From Chloroflexota bacterium (GTDB lineage Bacteria > Chloroflexota > Ktedonobacteria > Ktedonobacterales > JADMIN01): a stretch of DNA of 64,000 nt. The notes below the pieces were generated by a model. That model was not told the origin of the DNA. It made no database searches and saw nothing but the letters and a program-made list of their open reading frames with translations. Each line of letters starts with the position of its first letter. Within the stretch, counting starts at the first letter, position 1. A program made the translations under genes and the position numbers. Where the stretch lies: contig JAJPKE010000017.1 in the NCBI GenBank assembly GCA_021323855.1, forward strand, positions 310,001 to 374,000, read 5' to 3'. Shown piece after piece: positions 1-8,460 of the stretch.

Positions 1-1
1 G

Positions 2-1618
2 GCGCTCGATAGCGACGAGGCAACCATCGGCCTGATGGCGCTGCATATGCAGCATGGCGAGCTAGCCGTCTTCATGTGGGGCCAGCAATATATGGGCAGC
101 CTGGAAGCCATCCTCATCGCGCCGTTCCTCTGGCTTTTCGGCGCGTCGCCTGTCACGTTACGCCTCGCGCCAATGCTGCTCGGCCTCGCCGGCGTCGCCA
201 CCACCTATCAGCTTGGCGCGCGCCTCTACAACCGCCGCGCCGGGCTGATGTCTGCCACATTGCTGGCGCTCGGTCCACCATTCTTTGTCGTTCTCAGCGT
301 CCGCGCTTATGGCGGCTATGTCGAAACACTACTCTTCGGCAATCTCTTGCTGTTGCTGGCGCTACGCGGCGCAGACCCAGCACGGCGCACACGCCCTGCC
401 GTGTTCTGGCTGGGGCTGCTGGCAGGGGTCGCGCTGTGGACGAATCTCTTGGCGCTGCCGTATCTCTTGGCGGTGGCGCTGCTCTGCTGGCTGCAACGCC
501 GCAGTGATTTGCTCAGACGCAATGCGTTGTCGCTGTTCGGCGGTCTCCTGCTGGGGGCCTCACCCGCCATTCTGTATAATGTCTTCAATGGCGCAGGAAC
601 CGTCGAGACGATTCTCGGCCTGACCATCGTCGGCGCGCACAACGCTCATGCCTCCGCCGTGCCGTTGCCTCTGACGCTGATGCAAAATCTCTGGCATGAG
701 ATCACCATCGCCTTGCCGATTCTCACCGGCGGCTTTCTCGGTGGCACGCAGGCCGCCGGATTCAAAGAAAGCGACTATCTGGCGCAGGCGGCGGTGCATC
801 CCGTGCTCTATGCCATCGCTCTGTTGATTGGGCTGGTGGCGCTGGCGCTGTTCCTGCGCGCCGCGCTGCGGCTGCTGCGTGGCTGGCGCACACTGCGTTC
901 ACCCTCCACGACTGATTCATCCACAACGCCTCTGGATAACACGCTGGTACGCCGCCAGGGACGCGCCGCGCTGGCCTTCGTCGCCGCCTGCTATTTCGTC
1001 GCGTTCTTCCTGGGGCGACAGCCGGATATCGCCGCAACGCCACGCTATCTCTTTCCCCTGTTCGCCGCGCTGCCGCTGCTAGTTGCCGAATTGCTGGCGC
1101 TGCTCGATGGGCTGGCGCGGAAGCTGGCAACGTCTGGGTGGTTGACGCGATTGCCCGGCGCCGCGCGCAGCGAACGCCACGTTAAAATGGCGCTGCTGGC
1201 GCTGGTGCTGCTGCCGCTCTGCGCCTGGAATCTGGCCGGTGATGTAGCGGTGACGCCGCTACAGACAGCGGCGCGCGACCACAACATCTGGGTGGCCGGG
1301 CAGGATCAGCAGTTGCTCCAAACGCTGGCAGCGCATCACGTCCACACGGTCATCAGCAATGACTATTGGGAAGGCATGCGTCTGACCTTCGAGAGCAACG
1401 AAACGATCATTACCGTCATGATGACACCACAGGGGCATCCCGGCTTCAACCGCTATCGCCCCTATATTGCGCGCGGCCTCGCGGATCCACGCCCCGCCTA
1501 TCTCGAACTCACTGGCACACCGGAGGCGGCGCTGGCGCTTGGGCGATTGCACAATGGTCAACTACCGGGGTATACTGTGCAAATTATCGGCTCCTTCACT
1601 GTGGTGCTTCCATCATAG
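2..1618 (+). CDS. GT-C (family 39 / PMT-like) membrane glycosyltransferase, 5' truncated
   Basis: The reading frame is already open at base 2: residues LDSDEATIGLM precede the first in-frame ATG at 35, so the start lies outside the window. The acidic SDE segment followed by an amphipathic stretch and YMGSLEA is typical of the first periplasmic loop of family 39 / ArnT-type GT-C enzymes, where the acidic pair is catalytic. About ten hydrophobic segments follow, then a soluble C-terminal domain from about residue 410 of the visible protein. The family transfers sugars from polyprenyl-phosphate carriers to lipids or proteins at the outer face of the membrane. Donor and acceptor cannot be told from sequence. 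The gene stands alone; a 229-base gap separates it from the next gene. Confidence 0.85.
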   Translation, partial: ALDSDEATIGLMALHMQHGELAVFMWGQQYMGSLEAILIAPFLWLFGASPVTLRLAPMLLGLAGVATTYQLGARLYNRRAGLMSATLLALGPPFFVVLSVRAYGGYVETLLFGNLLLLLALRGADPARRTRPAVFWLGLLAGVALWTNLLALPYLLAVALLCWLQRRSDLLRRNALSLFGGLLLGASPAILYNVFNGAGTVETILGLTIVGAHNAHASAVPLPLTLMQNLWHEITIALPILTGGFLGGTQAAGFKESDYLAQAAVHPVLYAIALLIGLVALALFLRAALRLLRGWRTLRSPSTTDSSTTPLDNTLVRRQGRAALAFVAACYFVAFFLGRQPDIAATPRYLFPLFAALPLLVAELLALLDGLARKLATSGWLTRLPGAARSERHVKMALLALVLLPLCAWNLAGDVAVTPLQTAARDHNIWVAGQDQQLLQTLAAHHVHTVISNDYWEGMRLTFESNETIITVMMTPQGHPGFNRYRPYIARGLADPRPAYLELTGTPEAALALGRLHNGQLPGYTVQIIGSFTVVLPS

Positions 1619-1847
1619 CGTCTCTTCGCCCGCGCAACACGACCACAAGACAAGACAGAGATAATAGAGACAATCGTAGGAAATTGTTGAATACGCACAG
1701 TTGCGTTTCATCCGCGCCAGAGTTAACATGAGACTGGCAGTACGATTCCAGTAGTGGCACTCATGAGCAGTCATTGACACGTATTGGCCATCATTGGCGC
1801 ATCCCGCCCACCGGGGAGGTAAGCGGCAGATAAGCGGAGGTAAGGCC

Positions 1848-2642
1848 GTGGGACAAGACCGTACGGGCAGCGAACACGAATCGAATCGAGCGACCCAGGT
1901 ACAACAGAGGAGCAGCGTGGCTGCGCGCGAGGCTCCCCGGCGCACCGGACCCACCGACAACGCCGATCACCTGGCGTCACTGGAAAAAGTTTCCCTCTTT
2001 GCTGGACTGGACGCCGAGGGGCTGCGCGAGCTGGCTGCCGCTGCGAAGCGGCGTGTCTTCCGCCCCGGCGAGGTCATCTTCCATCGTGATGATCCTGGCC
2101 AGGTGTTGTATGTCATCCAGAGTGGCAAAGTGAAAATCTATATCACCAGTCAGGACGGGCAGGAAGTCTCGCTTGCCGTCTTTGGCCCTGGCGATTATTT
2201 CGGCGAACTGGCGCTGCTGGATGGCCAGCCCCGTTCTGCCAGCGCAGTCGCCATCGAGCCGGTGGAAGCCTTTGCCCTGCAACGCACCGATTTCACCAAC
2301 GCCGTCATGCACCATCCACGCATTGCCGTGCAGGTGATGAACGTGCTGTCGCGCCGCCTGCGCCAGACCGACTCGATGATCGAAGACTTGCTCTTCCTGG
2401 ATGTGCATGGGCGTGTCGCCAAAAAGCTGCTGGAACTGGCCGAGCTGCACGGCGTGCGCACAGCAGAAGGCATCCGCATCGAATTGCGGCTGACCCAGGG
2501 CGAGCTGGCGGCGATGGTCGGCGCGTCGCGTGAAAGTGTCAACAAAGTGATGGGCTACTTCACCGACAAACGCTTCATCTCAACGGATAAATACAAGATC
2601 ACCATCATTCGCCTGGCGGACCTGCGCCGCCGCATCTGCTAG
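1848..2642 (+). CDS. Crp/Fnr-family transcriptional regulator, cAMP-binding type
   Basis: 264 aa when started at GTG 1848, chosen because GGAGG lies 7 bases upstream; the longer TTG start at 1794 has no ribosome binding site. After a hydrophilic N-terminal tail of about 45 residues comes a cyclic-nucleotide-binding domain with the phosphate-binding cassette GELALLDGQPRSASA, matching the Glu72, Arg82 and Ser83 positions of E. coli CRP. A Thr at the Thr127 position precedes FLDVHGR. The C-terminal winged HTH has recognition helix SRESVNKVM (CRP: SRETVGRIL), keeping Arg and Glu but replacing the second Arg with Lys. It is therefore expected to bind cAMP rather than an Fe-S cluster; no N-terminal cysteines are present. 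A nucleotide cyclase gene lies just downstream beyond a strong terminator. Confidence 0.92.
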   Translation: MGQDRTGSEHESNRATQVQQRSSVAAREAPRRTGPTDNADHLASLEKVSLFAGLDAEGLRELAAAAKRRVFRPGEVIFHRDDPGQVLYVIQSGKVKIYITSQDGQEVSLAVFGPGDYFGELALLDGQPRSASAVAIEPVEAFALQRTDFTNAVMHHPRIAVQVMNVLSRRLRQTDSMIEDLLFLDVHGRVAKKLLELAELHGVRTAEGIRIELRLTQGELAAMVGASRESVNKVMGYFTDKRFISTDKYKITIIRLADLRRRIC

Positions 2643-2685
2643 TCAGTTTGCTTTCACAACACCTCTACACGCTTGTTCTGCCGGA

Positions 2686-2728
2686 CGCCCTGATGAGGAT
2701 TGTTCTTCTCCTCATCAGGGCGTTTTTT
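2686..2728 (+). terminator. Strong rho-independent terminator of the Crp-family gene
   Basis: A perfect 14-bp stem (left arm CGCCCTGATGAGGA, 2686-2699; right arm 2709-2722) with a 9-base loop is followed by six T residues at 2723-2728. It ends the regulator transcript, so the downstream cyclase has its own promoter. Confidence 0.95.
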
Positions 2729-2844
2729 CACGGCTGTTAGTTCGCAAAGCGACCGATTATGTTCAGCAGTGGCGCTCGCGTGTTATTATAGCGGTGATGC
2801 GACGGAAGGCATGGCAGGTATCGTGGAGGGGGAAGATCAGCAGT

Positions 2845-5052
2845 ATGCAGCGACGGCCCGACCTATCAGGTTCATCAGGTTCCGACTATCCAACACACCC
2901 ACTACAGAGCAACGGCCAGAACAGCCAGAATAGCCAGGGTGGACAGAACAACCAGAACGGCGGCGATGTCAGCGATCATCTGACGATGCGCATGCCGGCT
3001 GAGTTGTTGCCACAACCGGGGCAATCGCAGTCAGGCGACGAAACCGTTACGCTGCCGCCAGGGACCGCGCCCAATCCGCCGATTGCGCCGCCGACCATTG
3101 AACCCGGCGGCGGATTCCTCACGTATCTAGGCGAGCCGACCAATGCCGCGCAGATGGCGAAGGCCGCCCGCGCCGCGCAGGACCGCGCCCAGCAGGATGT
3201 CGAATCGGTCGTCCGCAGCCTGGCGGATATCGCCGCGACACTGCATACCCACACCAAAGCCCTCGAACAGTTCGTCGAAGGCTCGTATGCCAATGACCTT
3301 GCCGACCCACGCACGCATATGCTGGCGCAGACGCTCTACATCGCTCGCCAGGCAGATTTGACACTGGCGCGCATGGGCCATACGCTGCGCCGGCTCAGCG
3401 CCTCCGTACAGGTGGCGCAGAGCAACCTCAGCGCGCTACAACAGGAACGCGAACGCCTCTCCACGCTCTATCACATCGCGCAGGAACTCAACACCTCACT
3501 CGACCTCGAAGACCTGCTGGGGCGCGTCATGCGCCAGCTCATCGAGGTCGTGCGCGCCGAACGCGGGTTCCTGATGCTCTGGGACGAGGGAGAGCAGCGG
3601 CTACGCTTCATGGTGGCGCAGGGTGCAGACGGCCAGCCGCTCGCAGAGAGCGACTTCAATATCAGCCAGGGCATCGTCGAAGGTGTCTGGCAGTCGCAAC
3701 AACCACTGTTGACGCTGGATGCGCAGGGTGACGAACGCCTGCAACAGCGCGTGAGCATCGTCGCCTATGGCATCCGCTCGGTGATGTGTGCGCCGCTGCG
3801 CGTGCGCGGGCATGGCGTCGGCATCGTTTACGTGGATAGCCGCAACCAGACGGCACTCTTCGACGCTTCACATCTCGATCTGCTTGCCGCATTCTGCAAT
3901 CAGGCGGCAATCGCCATTGACAACGCGCGCCTCTTTGCAGATCTGCGCCGGCATATCCGCGAGATCAGCGCGATGAAAGCCTATACTGACAACATCTTCG
4001 GTTCCATCGCCAGCGGCGTCGTCACTACCGATACCTACGGGCAGGTGACGGCTTTCAATCGCGCCGCCGAGCGCATCTTCAGTCTCGGTGGCGCGCAGGC
4101 GGTCGGCCAGCCCTATCAGGAGGTGCTGGCGAGCATCGGCGACGACGAGCTTTCTGATATCATGCACCGCGCGGTCGCCAGCAATGAGGTAACACTGGGG
4201 CATGAGATGGGGCGCGAACTACCGGAGCGCGGCGAGGTCTTCCTGCGGCTGAATGTTTCGCCGCTGCGCGAGAGCGAAGGCGAAGGCGCGGCGCTGGGCG
4301 TGGCGATGGTGGTGGATGACCTGACGGAATTGCGCCGCAGCCAGCAGCAGACGCGCGAGATACAGCGGCTTTTCGGGCGCTACGTGCATCCAGCGGTGGT
4401 GCGCCAGTTGCTGGCCGACCCCAGCGCCGTGCATCTGGGCGGTGAGACACGCGAGATCAGCGTGGTTTTCGCAGATATTCGCGGCTACACGCGGCTGGCG
4501 GAGCGGTTGGAGCCTGATGCGCTGGTGCGCATCCTCAACGCCTACCTCAACATCCTCACGGAGGCCATCTGGCAAGAAGAGGGCACCGTGACAATGTTCA
4601 TTGGTGACGCGCTGATGGCGATTTTCAACGCGCCACTGCCCCAGCCGGACCATGTGCGGCGAGCGGTGCGCGCGGCCTGGGCGATGCGCAAGGCGCTGGA
4701 ACGACACTCCGGCGACTTCACCTCCGGCGAGGCAGCCGTGGAGTATGGCATCGGCGTGCATACCGGGCTGGCCGTCGTCGGCAACATCGGCGCACGCGAC
4801 CGCCTGCAAAACTATACGGCCATCGGCGATGCTGTCAACACGGCGCAGCGGCTGCAAGCCAACGCTAGCGCCAACCAAATCTTGCTCAGCGCCGCCACCT
4901 ATCTGGAAGTGGCGGATATAGTGTATGCGCGCGAACTGGCGCCGCTCAGCGTAAAAAATAAATCGCAGGCGCTCAGCGTCTACCAGCTCGATGGCCTGCG
5001 CGAGCATGTCGTCGTCTCGGTCCCCGACCTGACGCTCCCCAAGACCAATTAG
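2845..5052 (+). CDS. Class III adenylate/guanylate cyclase with GAF and PAS sensor domains
   Basis: 735 aa from ATG 2845 (GGAGGGGG about 12 bases upstream); GTG 2794 or ATG 2797 would add 17 residues. The order is a low-complexity Gln/Asn/Pro N-terminus (1-90), a helical region (100-200), GAF (about 205-362), PAS (about 375-490) and a class III cyclase domain (about 535-715). Metal-binding aspartates are D544 (FADIRGYTR) and D588 (FIGDALMAIF). The transition-state Asn/Arg pair is in DAVNTAQRL, and Thr in YTAIGD marks a class IIIb enzyme. The base-recognising Lys expected just before FIGD is Met584. No membrane segment is seen, so this is a soluble sensor cyclase. With the neighbouring Crp-type protein it likely forms a cAMP signalling pair; GTP specificity or low activity is possible because of the missing Lys. 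Confidence 0.93.
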   Translation: MQRRPDLSGSSGSDYPTHPLQSNGQNSQNSQGGQNNQNGGDVSDHLTMRMPAELLPQPGQSQSGDETVTLPPGTAPNPPIAPPTIEPGGGFLTYLGEPTNAAQMAKAARAAQDRAQQDVESVVRSLADIAATLHTHTKALEQFVEGSYANDLADPRTHMLAQTLYIARQADLTLARMGHTLRRLSASVQVAQSNLSALQQERERLSTLYHIAQELNTSLDLEDLLGRVMRQLIEVVRAERGFLMLWDEGEQRLRFMVAQGADGQPLAESDFNISQGIVEGVWQSQQPLLTLDAQGDERLQQRVSIVAYGIRSVMCAPLRVRGHGVGIVYVDSRNQTALFDASHLDLLAAFCNQAAIAIDNARLFADLRRHIREISAMKAYTDNIFGSIASGVVTTDTYGQVTAFNRAAERIFSLGGAQAVGQPYQEVLASIGDDELSDIMHRAVASNEVTLGHEMGRELPERGEVFLRLNVSPLRESEGEGAALGVAMVVDDLTELRRSQQQTREIQRLFGRYVHPAVVRQLLADPSAVHLGGETREISVVFADIRGYTRLAERLEPDALVRILNAYLNILTEAIWQEEGTVTMFIGDALMAIFNAPLPQPDHVRRAVRAAWAMRKALERHSGDFTSGEAAVEYGIGVHTGLAVVGNIGARDRLQNYTAIGDAVNTAQRLQANASANQILLSAATYLEVADIVYARELAPLSVKNKSQALSVYQLDGLREHVVVSVPDLTLPKTN

Positions 5053-5054
5053 AG

Positions 5055-5504
5055 CTAGCCAGCGATCTGCACGTCGCCTTCTGCGCCGCAGCCTTGCAGC
5101 AGCAATCCTGGCGACTCCTGTTTCAAGCTGCTACAGGTATAGGTCTTCGTCGAGTGGCTGATCCCCGCGACATAATTCTCGCGCACGTCGGTGATGCGGC
5201 AACCACTCCCCTGCGGCGCCAGCGTGAGCGTATGCGTGGAGCCAGCGTCAACGCCATGCGCGGTGAAGATGAGGGTGGCAGGCTGGCAATGCTGATACGC
5301 CTGCCAGAAACAATTTTCTGCGGTATGGGCATCGCCTGGATGCTCCAGTGTCGCGCCTTGCGATACCGAACCGCACGCAATCGGCGGGCCGCTGGTCCCA
5401 CCGCCAGAGCCTGTGCCTGCGCCACAGGCCGCCAGACCAAGCGCCAGCGCAACGACGAGTGCGCCCGCCGCGCCAATACCGAGTAAACGCCGTGCTGCGA
5501 ACAT
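5055..5504 (-). CDS. Small secreted lipoprotein of unknown function
   Basis: 149 aa. A twin-Arg-flanked hydrophobic signal ends in a lipobox (LALGLAAC), followed by a Gly/Ser linker and a roughly 110-residue domain with six further cysteines, which could form disulfides outside the cell. GAGGAG sits 6 bases before the ATG. The gene is divergent from an ECF sigma factor gene, and its upstream region carries a near-consensus ECF promoter at 5597-5624. It is therefore a candidate target of that sigma factor. Its stop codon lies 3 bases from the convergent cyclase stop. No family is recognised. Confidence 0.8.
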   Translation of the reverse strand: MFAARRLLGIGAAGALVVALALGLAACGAGTGSGGGTSGPPIACGSVSQGATLEHPGDAHTAENCFWQAYQHCQPATLIFTAHGVDAGSTHTLTLAPQGSGCRITDVRENYVAGISHSTKTYTCSSLKQESPGLLLQGCGAEGDVQIAG

Positions 5505-5596
5505 CTTGTCCTCCTCACGCTACAACGCTACGAGATGCGCTCTACGCACCTTTTCCCTATCCGCCAGCAACGGAATCGCTGGCTTCCCTATCCCTT

Positions 5597-5624
5597 TCAG
5601 ACGACGAAACAAAAAAATAGTTCC
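5597..5624 (-). promoter_or_regulatory. Predicted ECF-sigma promoter of the 5055-5504 lipoprotein
   Basis: On the minus strand the -35 element GGAACTA (5624-5618) and -10 element GTCTGA (5602-5597) are separated by exactly 15 bases, including a T-run. This is the classic ECF architecture (E. coli sigma-E: GGAACTT, 15 bases, GTCTAA). It faces the lipoprotein gene 93 bases away and lies between it and the divergent ECF sigma gene at 5785. Confidence 0.6.
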
Positions 5625-5784
5625 CGCCAGAGCGTCTGGCAAATTGAACGACAAATTGGAGCAACGCGACCGGAGTTAAAACACTTTGGGTGGGTCACGG
5701 CATCCTACAGGTCGAATAGTTCAGAGGCGCCTGTGACTGTTCTGACGGTTTGACGGGGTTTGGTTTGGGAAAGGAACGGATGGG

Positions 5785-6396
5785 ATGGAATGGAGGCGGC
5801 AGGGCGACGCTGGAGACGCGGCTGATCCTGGCTGGCATCCGCCGGCCCACGATCTGTTCGCGGAGCTGGTGCCGCCGCTCGCGCCGCTTTTGCTGCGGGT
5901 GGCGGCGCTCATCGGCCCCGATGACGCCGAAGACGCCGCGCAAGAAGCGATTCTGCGCGCCTGGCAGCATTGGGCGGAGCTGCGCGATACCGGGGCGGTG
6001 CGTCCCTGGCTGCTCCAGATTACGGTGAATCTCTGCCGTCAATGGCATCGCGGGCGCTTCGGCACCCATCGCCGCCGCACCGAATCGCTCGCCAGCGCTG
6101 ATCTGCTGGCGGCGCCGCTGCTGGCGGGCGATCTGAACGCCGCCGACTACACAGCGGCGCTCGATCTGCGGCAGGCGCTCGATAACCTGCCACACCAACT
6201 GCGGCTGATCGTGGCCCTGCGCTACTTTGGCGATATGGATGCCACCGAGATTGGCTTCGTTCTGCATCTGCCACCGGCGACGGTGCGCACCCGCCTGCGA
6301 CGCGCGCTTTCCATCCTCCATACCGCCCTGCGAACGTCGGGAGAGCTACCGGCTGTGAATACCAAAGAGGCAAAAGAAGGGAGCCAGCATGTTTGA
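5785..6396 (+). CDS. ECF-type RNA polymerase sigma factor (module 1)
   Basis: 203 aa; ATG 5785 with AAGGAA 8 bases upstream. Region 2 (residues 25-90) contains DAEDAAQEAILRAWQHW and RPWLLQITVNLCRQWHR. Region 4 (about 130-185) contains LRYFGDMDATEIG followed by LPPATVRTRLRRAL. Length and layout match SigK/RpoE-type ECF factors. The stop overlaps the next gene's ATG by 8 bases (6389-6396), indicating translational coupling to the BNR membrane protein, its presumed regulator. A second, clearly paralogous pair is at 52817-55136. The divergent lipoprotein at 5504 carries a candidate target promoter; no matching autoregulatory promoter was seen upstream. Confidence 0.93.
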   Translation: MEWRRQGDAGDAADPGWHPPAHDLFAELVPPLAPLLLRVAALIGPDDAEDAAQEAILRAWQHWAELRDTGAVRPWLLQITVNLCRQWHRGRFGTHRRRTESLASADLLAAPLLAGDLNAADYTAALDLRQALDNLPHQLRLIVALRYFGDMDATEIGFVLHLPPATVRTRLRRALSILHTALRTSGELPAVNTKEAKEGSQHV

Positions 6397-8185
6397 GCCA
6401 CCAGATGACGCTGGCCTCCAGCCCGCTGACTGGTCTGAATCAGGAATACCTGAGACACATGAAACCATACCGGCGGAATTGGAACCAGTCCACCAAAGTC
6501 TGCTCGCCATGCGTGCCGCGTGGCAGAACAGTCTACCAGCGGCGGACCGGCTTGCCAGATATGCCCGCGCCCTCCCGGCGCTCCCGGCGCAACCCGTCAT
6601 CTCCGAACATACCGAGACCGTTTCTGATCTCTTTCGAGATGAAGCGCGAGGAGCAAGCCACATGAAACAGCGCATCAAGAGCGCCACGAATCCTGTGAAC
6701 ACCATAGACGCCAGTTCCAATACGAATAGAAGCGGCATACCGGCGAACCGCAGGCGCAGCGCCACACCGCTACGCACATTGATGGCAGTCGCGGCGGCGG
6801 TCGTCGTCGTCGGACTATTAGGAGCAACGTTTGCGATCTTTGCGCGCCGCTTGCCGTCAACTGCCGGCGCTAAATCAACCGCTACCAGCGCAGCGCATCC
6901 TACCTCGACCGCAACCAATGCAACGGGCTGGACCGCTGTGGATCGCCTCACTGTGACAACGAGCTTGCAAAGCGCTGCGCCAGCCATCGCGCCAAGCGAC
7001 CCGCGCATCGTCTATGAGGTGATATCCGGCCAGCAACCAAAGCTCCGGCGCACCACTGACGAGGGCCAGACCTGGCAATCCTTCCCGCTGCCGGTGAACA
7101 ACGCCAGCGCGCTGATGCAGGTCTATGTCAGCCCGCTCGATCCTAATGTGCTGGTGCTGCATACCGACGGCACGGCCTCGCAATCGCAGCTTTGCTTGAC
7201 GCAGGCCGATTCCTGGAATATCTCACAGAACCAGACGCAATCGCATCCAATACAACCGCTGGCCGATCTCGCGCCAAACGCGCCCAAATCAGGCGGTCCC
7301 GCTCCCTGTACGCAATTCCTCAGCACCAATGGCGGCAGAAGCTGGACACAAACGCCGTCCGAGTTCTTTGATAACATCGGAGTATTTAGCCCGCTGAACC
7401 CCGGCCTCTTCATGGTGCAAGACAACCGGCTGTATACCTACGCGATACACAGTTGCCAGCAACCGTCCTCTGCCGTTTGCAGCACAACCATCAGCCTGCT
7501 CGTCAGTGTGGATGGCGGGAGGAACTGGAATCCAGCGCCAACTCCTCCGTCTCGTGAAGCCTTCTGCGGCGTAGGCATGGCGCCGACTGGCGCGGTCATG
7601 TTCGCTGTCATGGCTCCAACTATTGGGTACTGCCAGGGAGGAAACCCATCTGTAGCGATCAATACGATCTGGCGCAGCGACGATGCCGGAGCGCATTGGG
7701 CGCAAGTGAGCCAGCTCCAGTTTTCCAGTGTAAATAGTCTAGTTGTCGTCCCCAACGGCGACGCAGCTTTCCCAACGGCGTACCTCGCCACAAATACAAT
7801 GGGCACCCCCACCGTCACTGCGAACGGTGGTACCGTACCGAGTAAGATCACGTTCCTGATGAGCCAGGATGGTGGCAAAACCTGGACGCACGTGCCGACC
7901 AGCGGGATTCCTGCTGGATGGTCAGGCGATGGCGTAATCGCGCAGACGAACGATGGCGAGGTGATCGCCCAATTCGGACCCACCGGCACTGTGGGAACGC
8001 CGCTTTACTCCTGGAAGCCGGGCGAATCGCGCTGGCATGAGATAGCCCCAGCGCCGACCAGCAGTAATATCCTGTATTACCTGGCGACTTCCTCGCAGCA
8101 AGGGAATGGCAACACGCTGTGGGCAGTAGCAGTGTCATCAAATGGCAGCGCCACAACGTACACGGTGTTCCGCCTGCAATTCTAG
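6389..8185 (+). CDS. One-pass membrane protein with extracellular BNR/Asp-box repeats, putative ECF partner
   Basis: 598 aa. The cytoplasmic N-terminus (1-125) contains a segment built like VHQSLLAMRAAW; one membrane span lies at about 128-151. The large exterior part carries Asp-box motifs (S/T-x-D/N-x-G-x-x-W): TDEGQTW, STNGGRSW, SVDGGRNW, SDDAGAHW and SQDGGKTW. These imply a sialidase-like beta-propeller, but no sialidase catalytic residues were recognised, so a binding or sensing role is inferred. It is translationally coupled to the ECF sigma gene, so it probably acts as anti-sigma or signal receptor although it has no HxxxCxxC zinc finger. Its paralogue is 53409-55136. Confidence 0.82.
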   Translation: MFEPPDDAGLQPADWSESGIPETHETIPAELEPVHQSLLAMRAAWQNSLPAADRLARYARALPALPAQPVISEHTETVSDLFRDEARGASHMKQRIKSATNPVNTIDASSNTNRSGIPANRRRSATPLRTLMAVAAAVVVVGLLGATFAIFARRLPSTAGAKSTATSAAHPTSTATNATGWTAVDRLTVTTSLQSAAPAIAPSDPRIVYEVISGQQPKLRRTTDEGQTWQSFPLPVNNASALMQVYVSPLDPNVLVLHTDGTASQSQLCLTQADSWNISQNQTQSHPIQPLADLAPNAPKSGGPAPCTQFLSTNGGRSWTQTPSEFFDNIGVFSPLNPGLFMVQDNRLYTYAIHSCQQPSSAVCSTTISLLVSVDGGRNWNPAPTPPSREAFCGVGMAPTGAVMFAVMAPTIGYCQGGNPSVAINTIWRSDDAGAHWAQVSQLQFSSVNSLVVVPNGDAAFPTAYLATNTMGTPTVTANGGTVPSKITFLMSQDGGKTWTHVPTSGIPAGWSGDGVIAQTNDGEVIAQFGPTGTVGTPLYSWKPGESRWHEIAPAPTSSNILYYLATSSQQGNGNTLWAVAVSSNGSATTYTVFRLQF

Positions 8186-8271
8186 CCAAATTAGAATGAA
8201 CCTGCGGGTGGTCTACGATTGGCCTCCAATCTATAACTCATCCCCTAGATTCAAGACGAGCAACCAGGGAC

Positions 8272-8323
8272 CCACCAGAGATAGCATTGAGGTACCGAAG
8301 ACTCTTGCATCTCTGGTGGTTTT
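8272..8323 (+). terminator. Rho-independent terminator after module 1
   Basis: Arms CCACCAGAGAT (8272-8282) and its complement (8309-8319) are followed by TTTT. It lies 87 bases after the BNR protein stop and ends the ECF module transcript. Confidence 0.75.
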
Positions 8324-8460
8324 CATATCGCCTCAAACACCAAAAAGACATCTAACGTTCACGATTCTCAGAAAAATGAATCTAGTGGTATACACAGTGG
8401 TGTATCATTGGTAATATGGGTAGTATGGCAAACCTGTTGAGAGGTATTGAGAGGTACAGC

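Noticed and set aside
4219..5007. 262-codon minus-strand frame inside the cyclase
   Set aside because: Antisense of the cyclase catalytic domain, without a start signal or domain.
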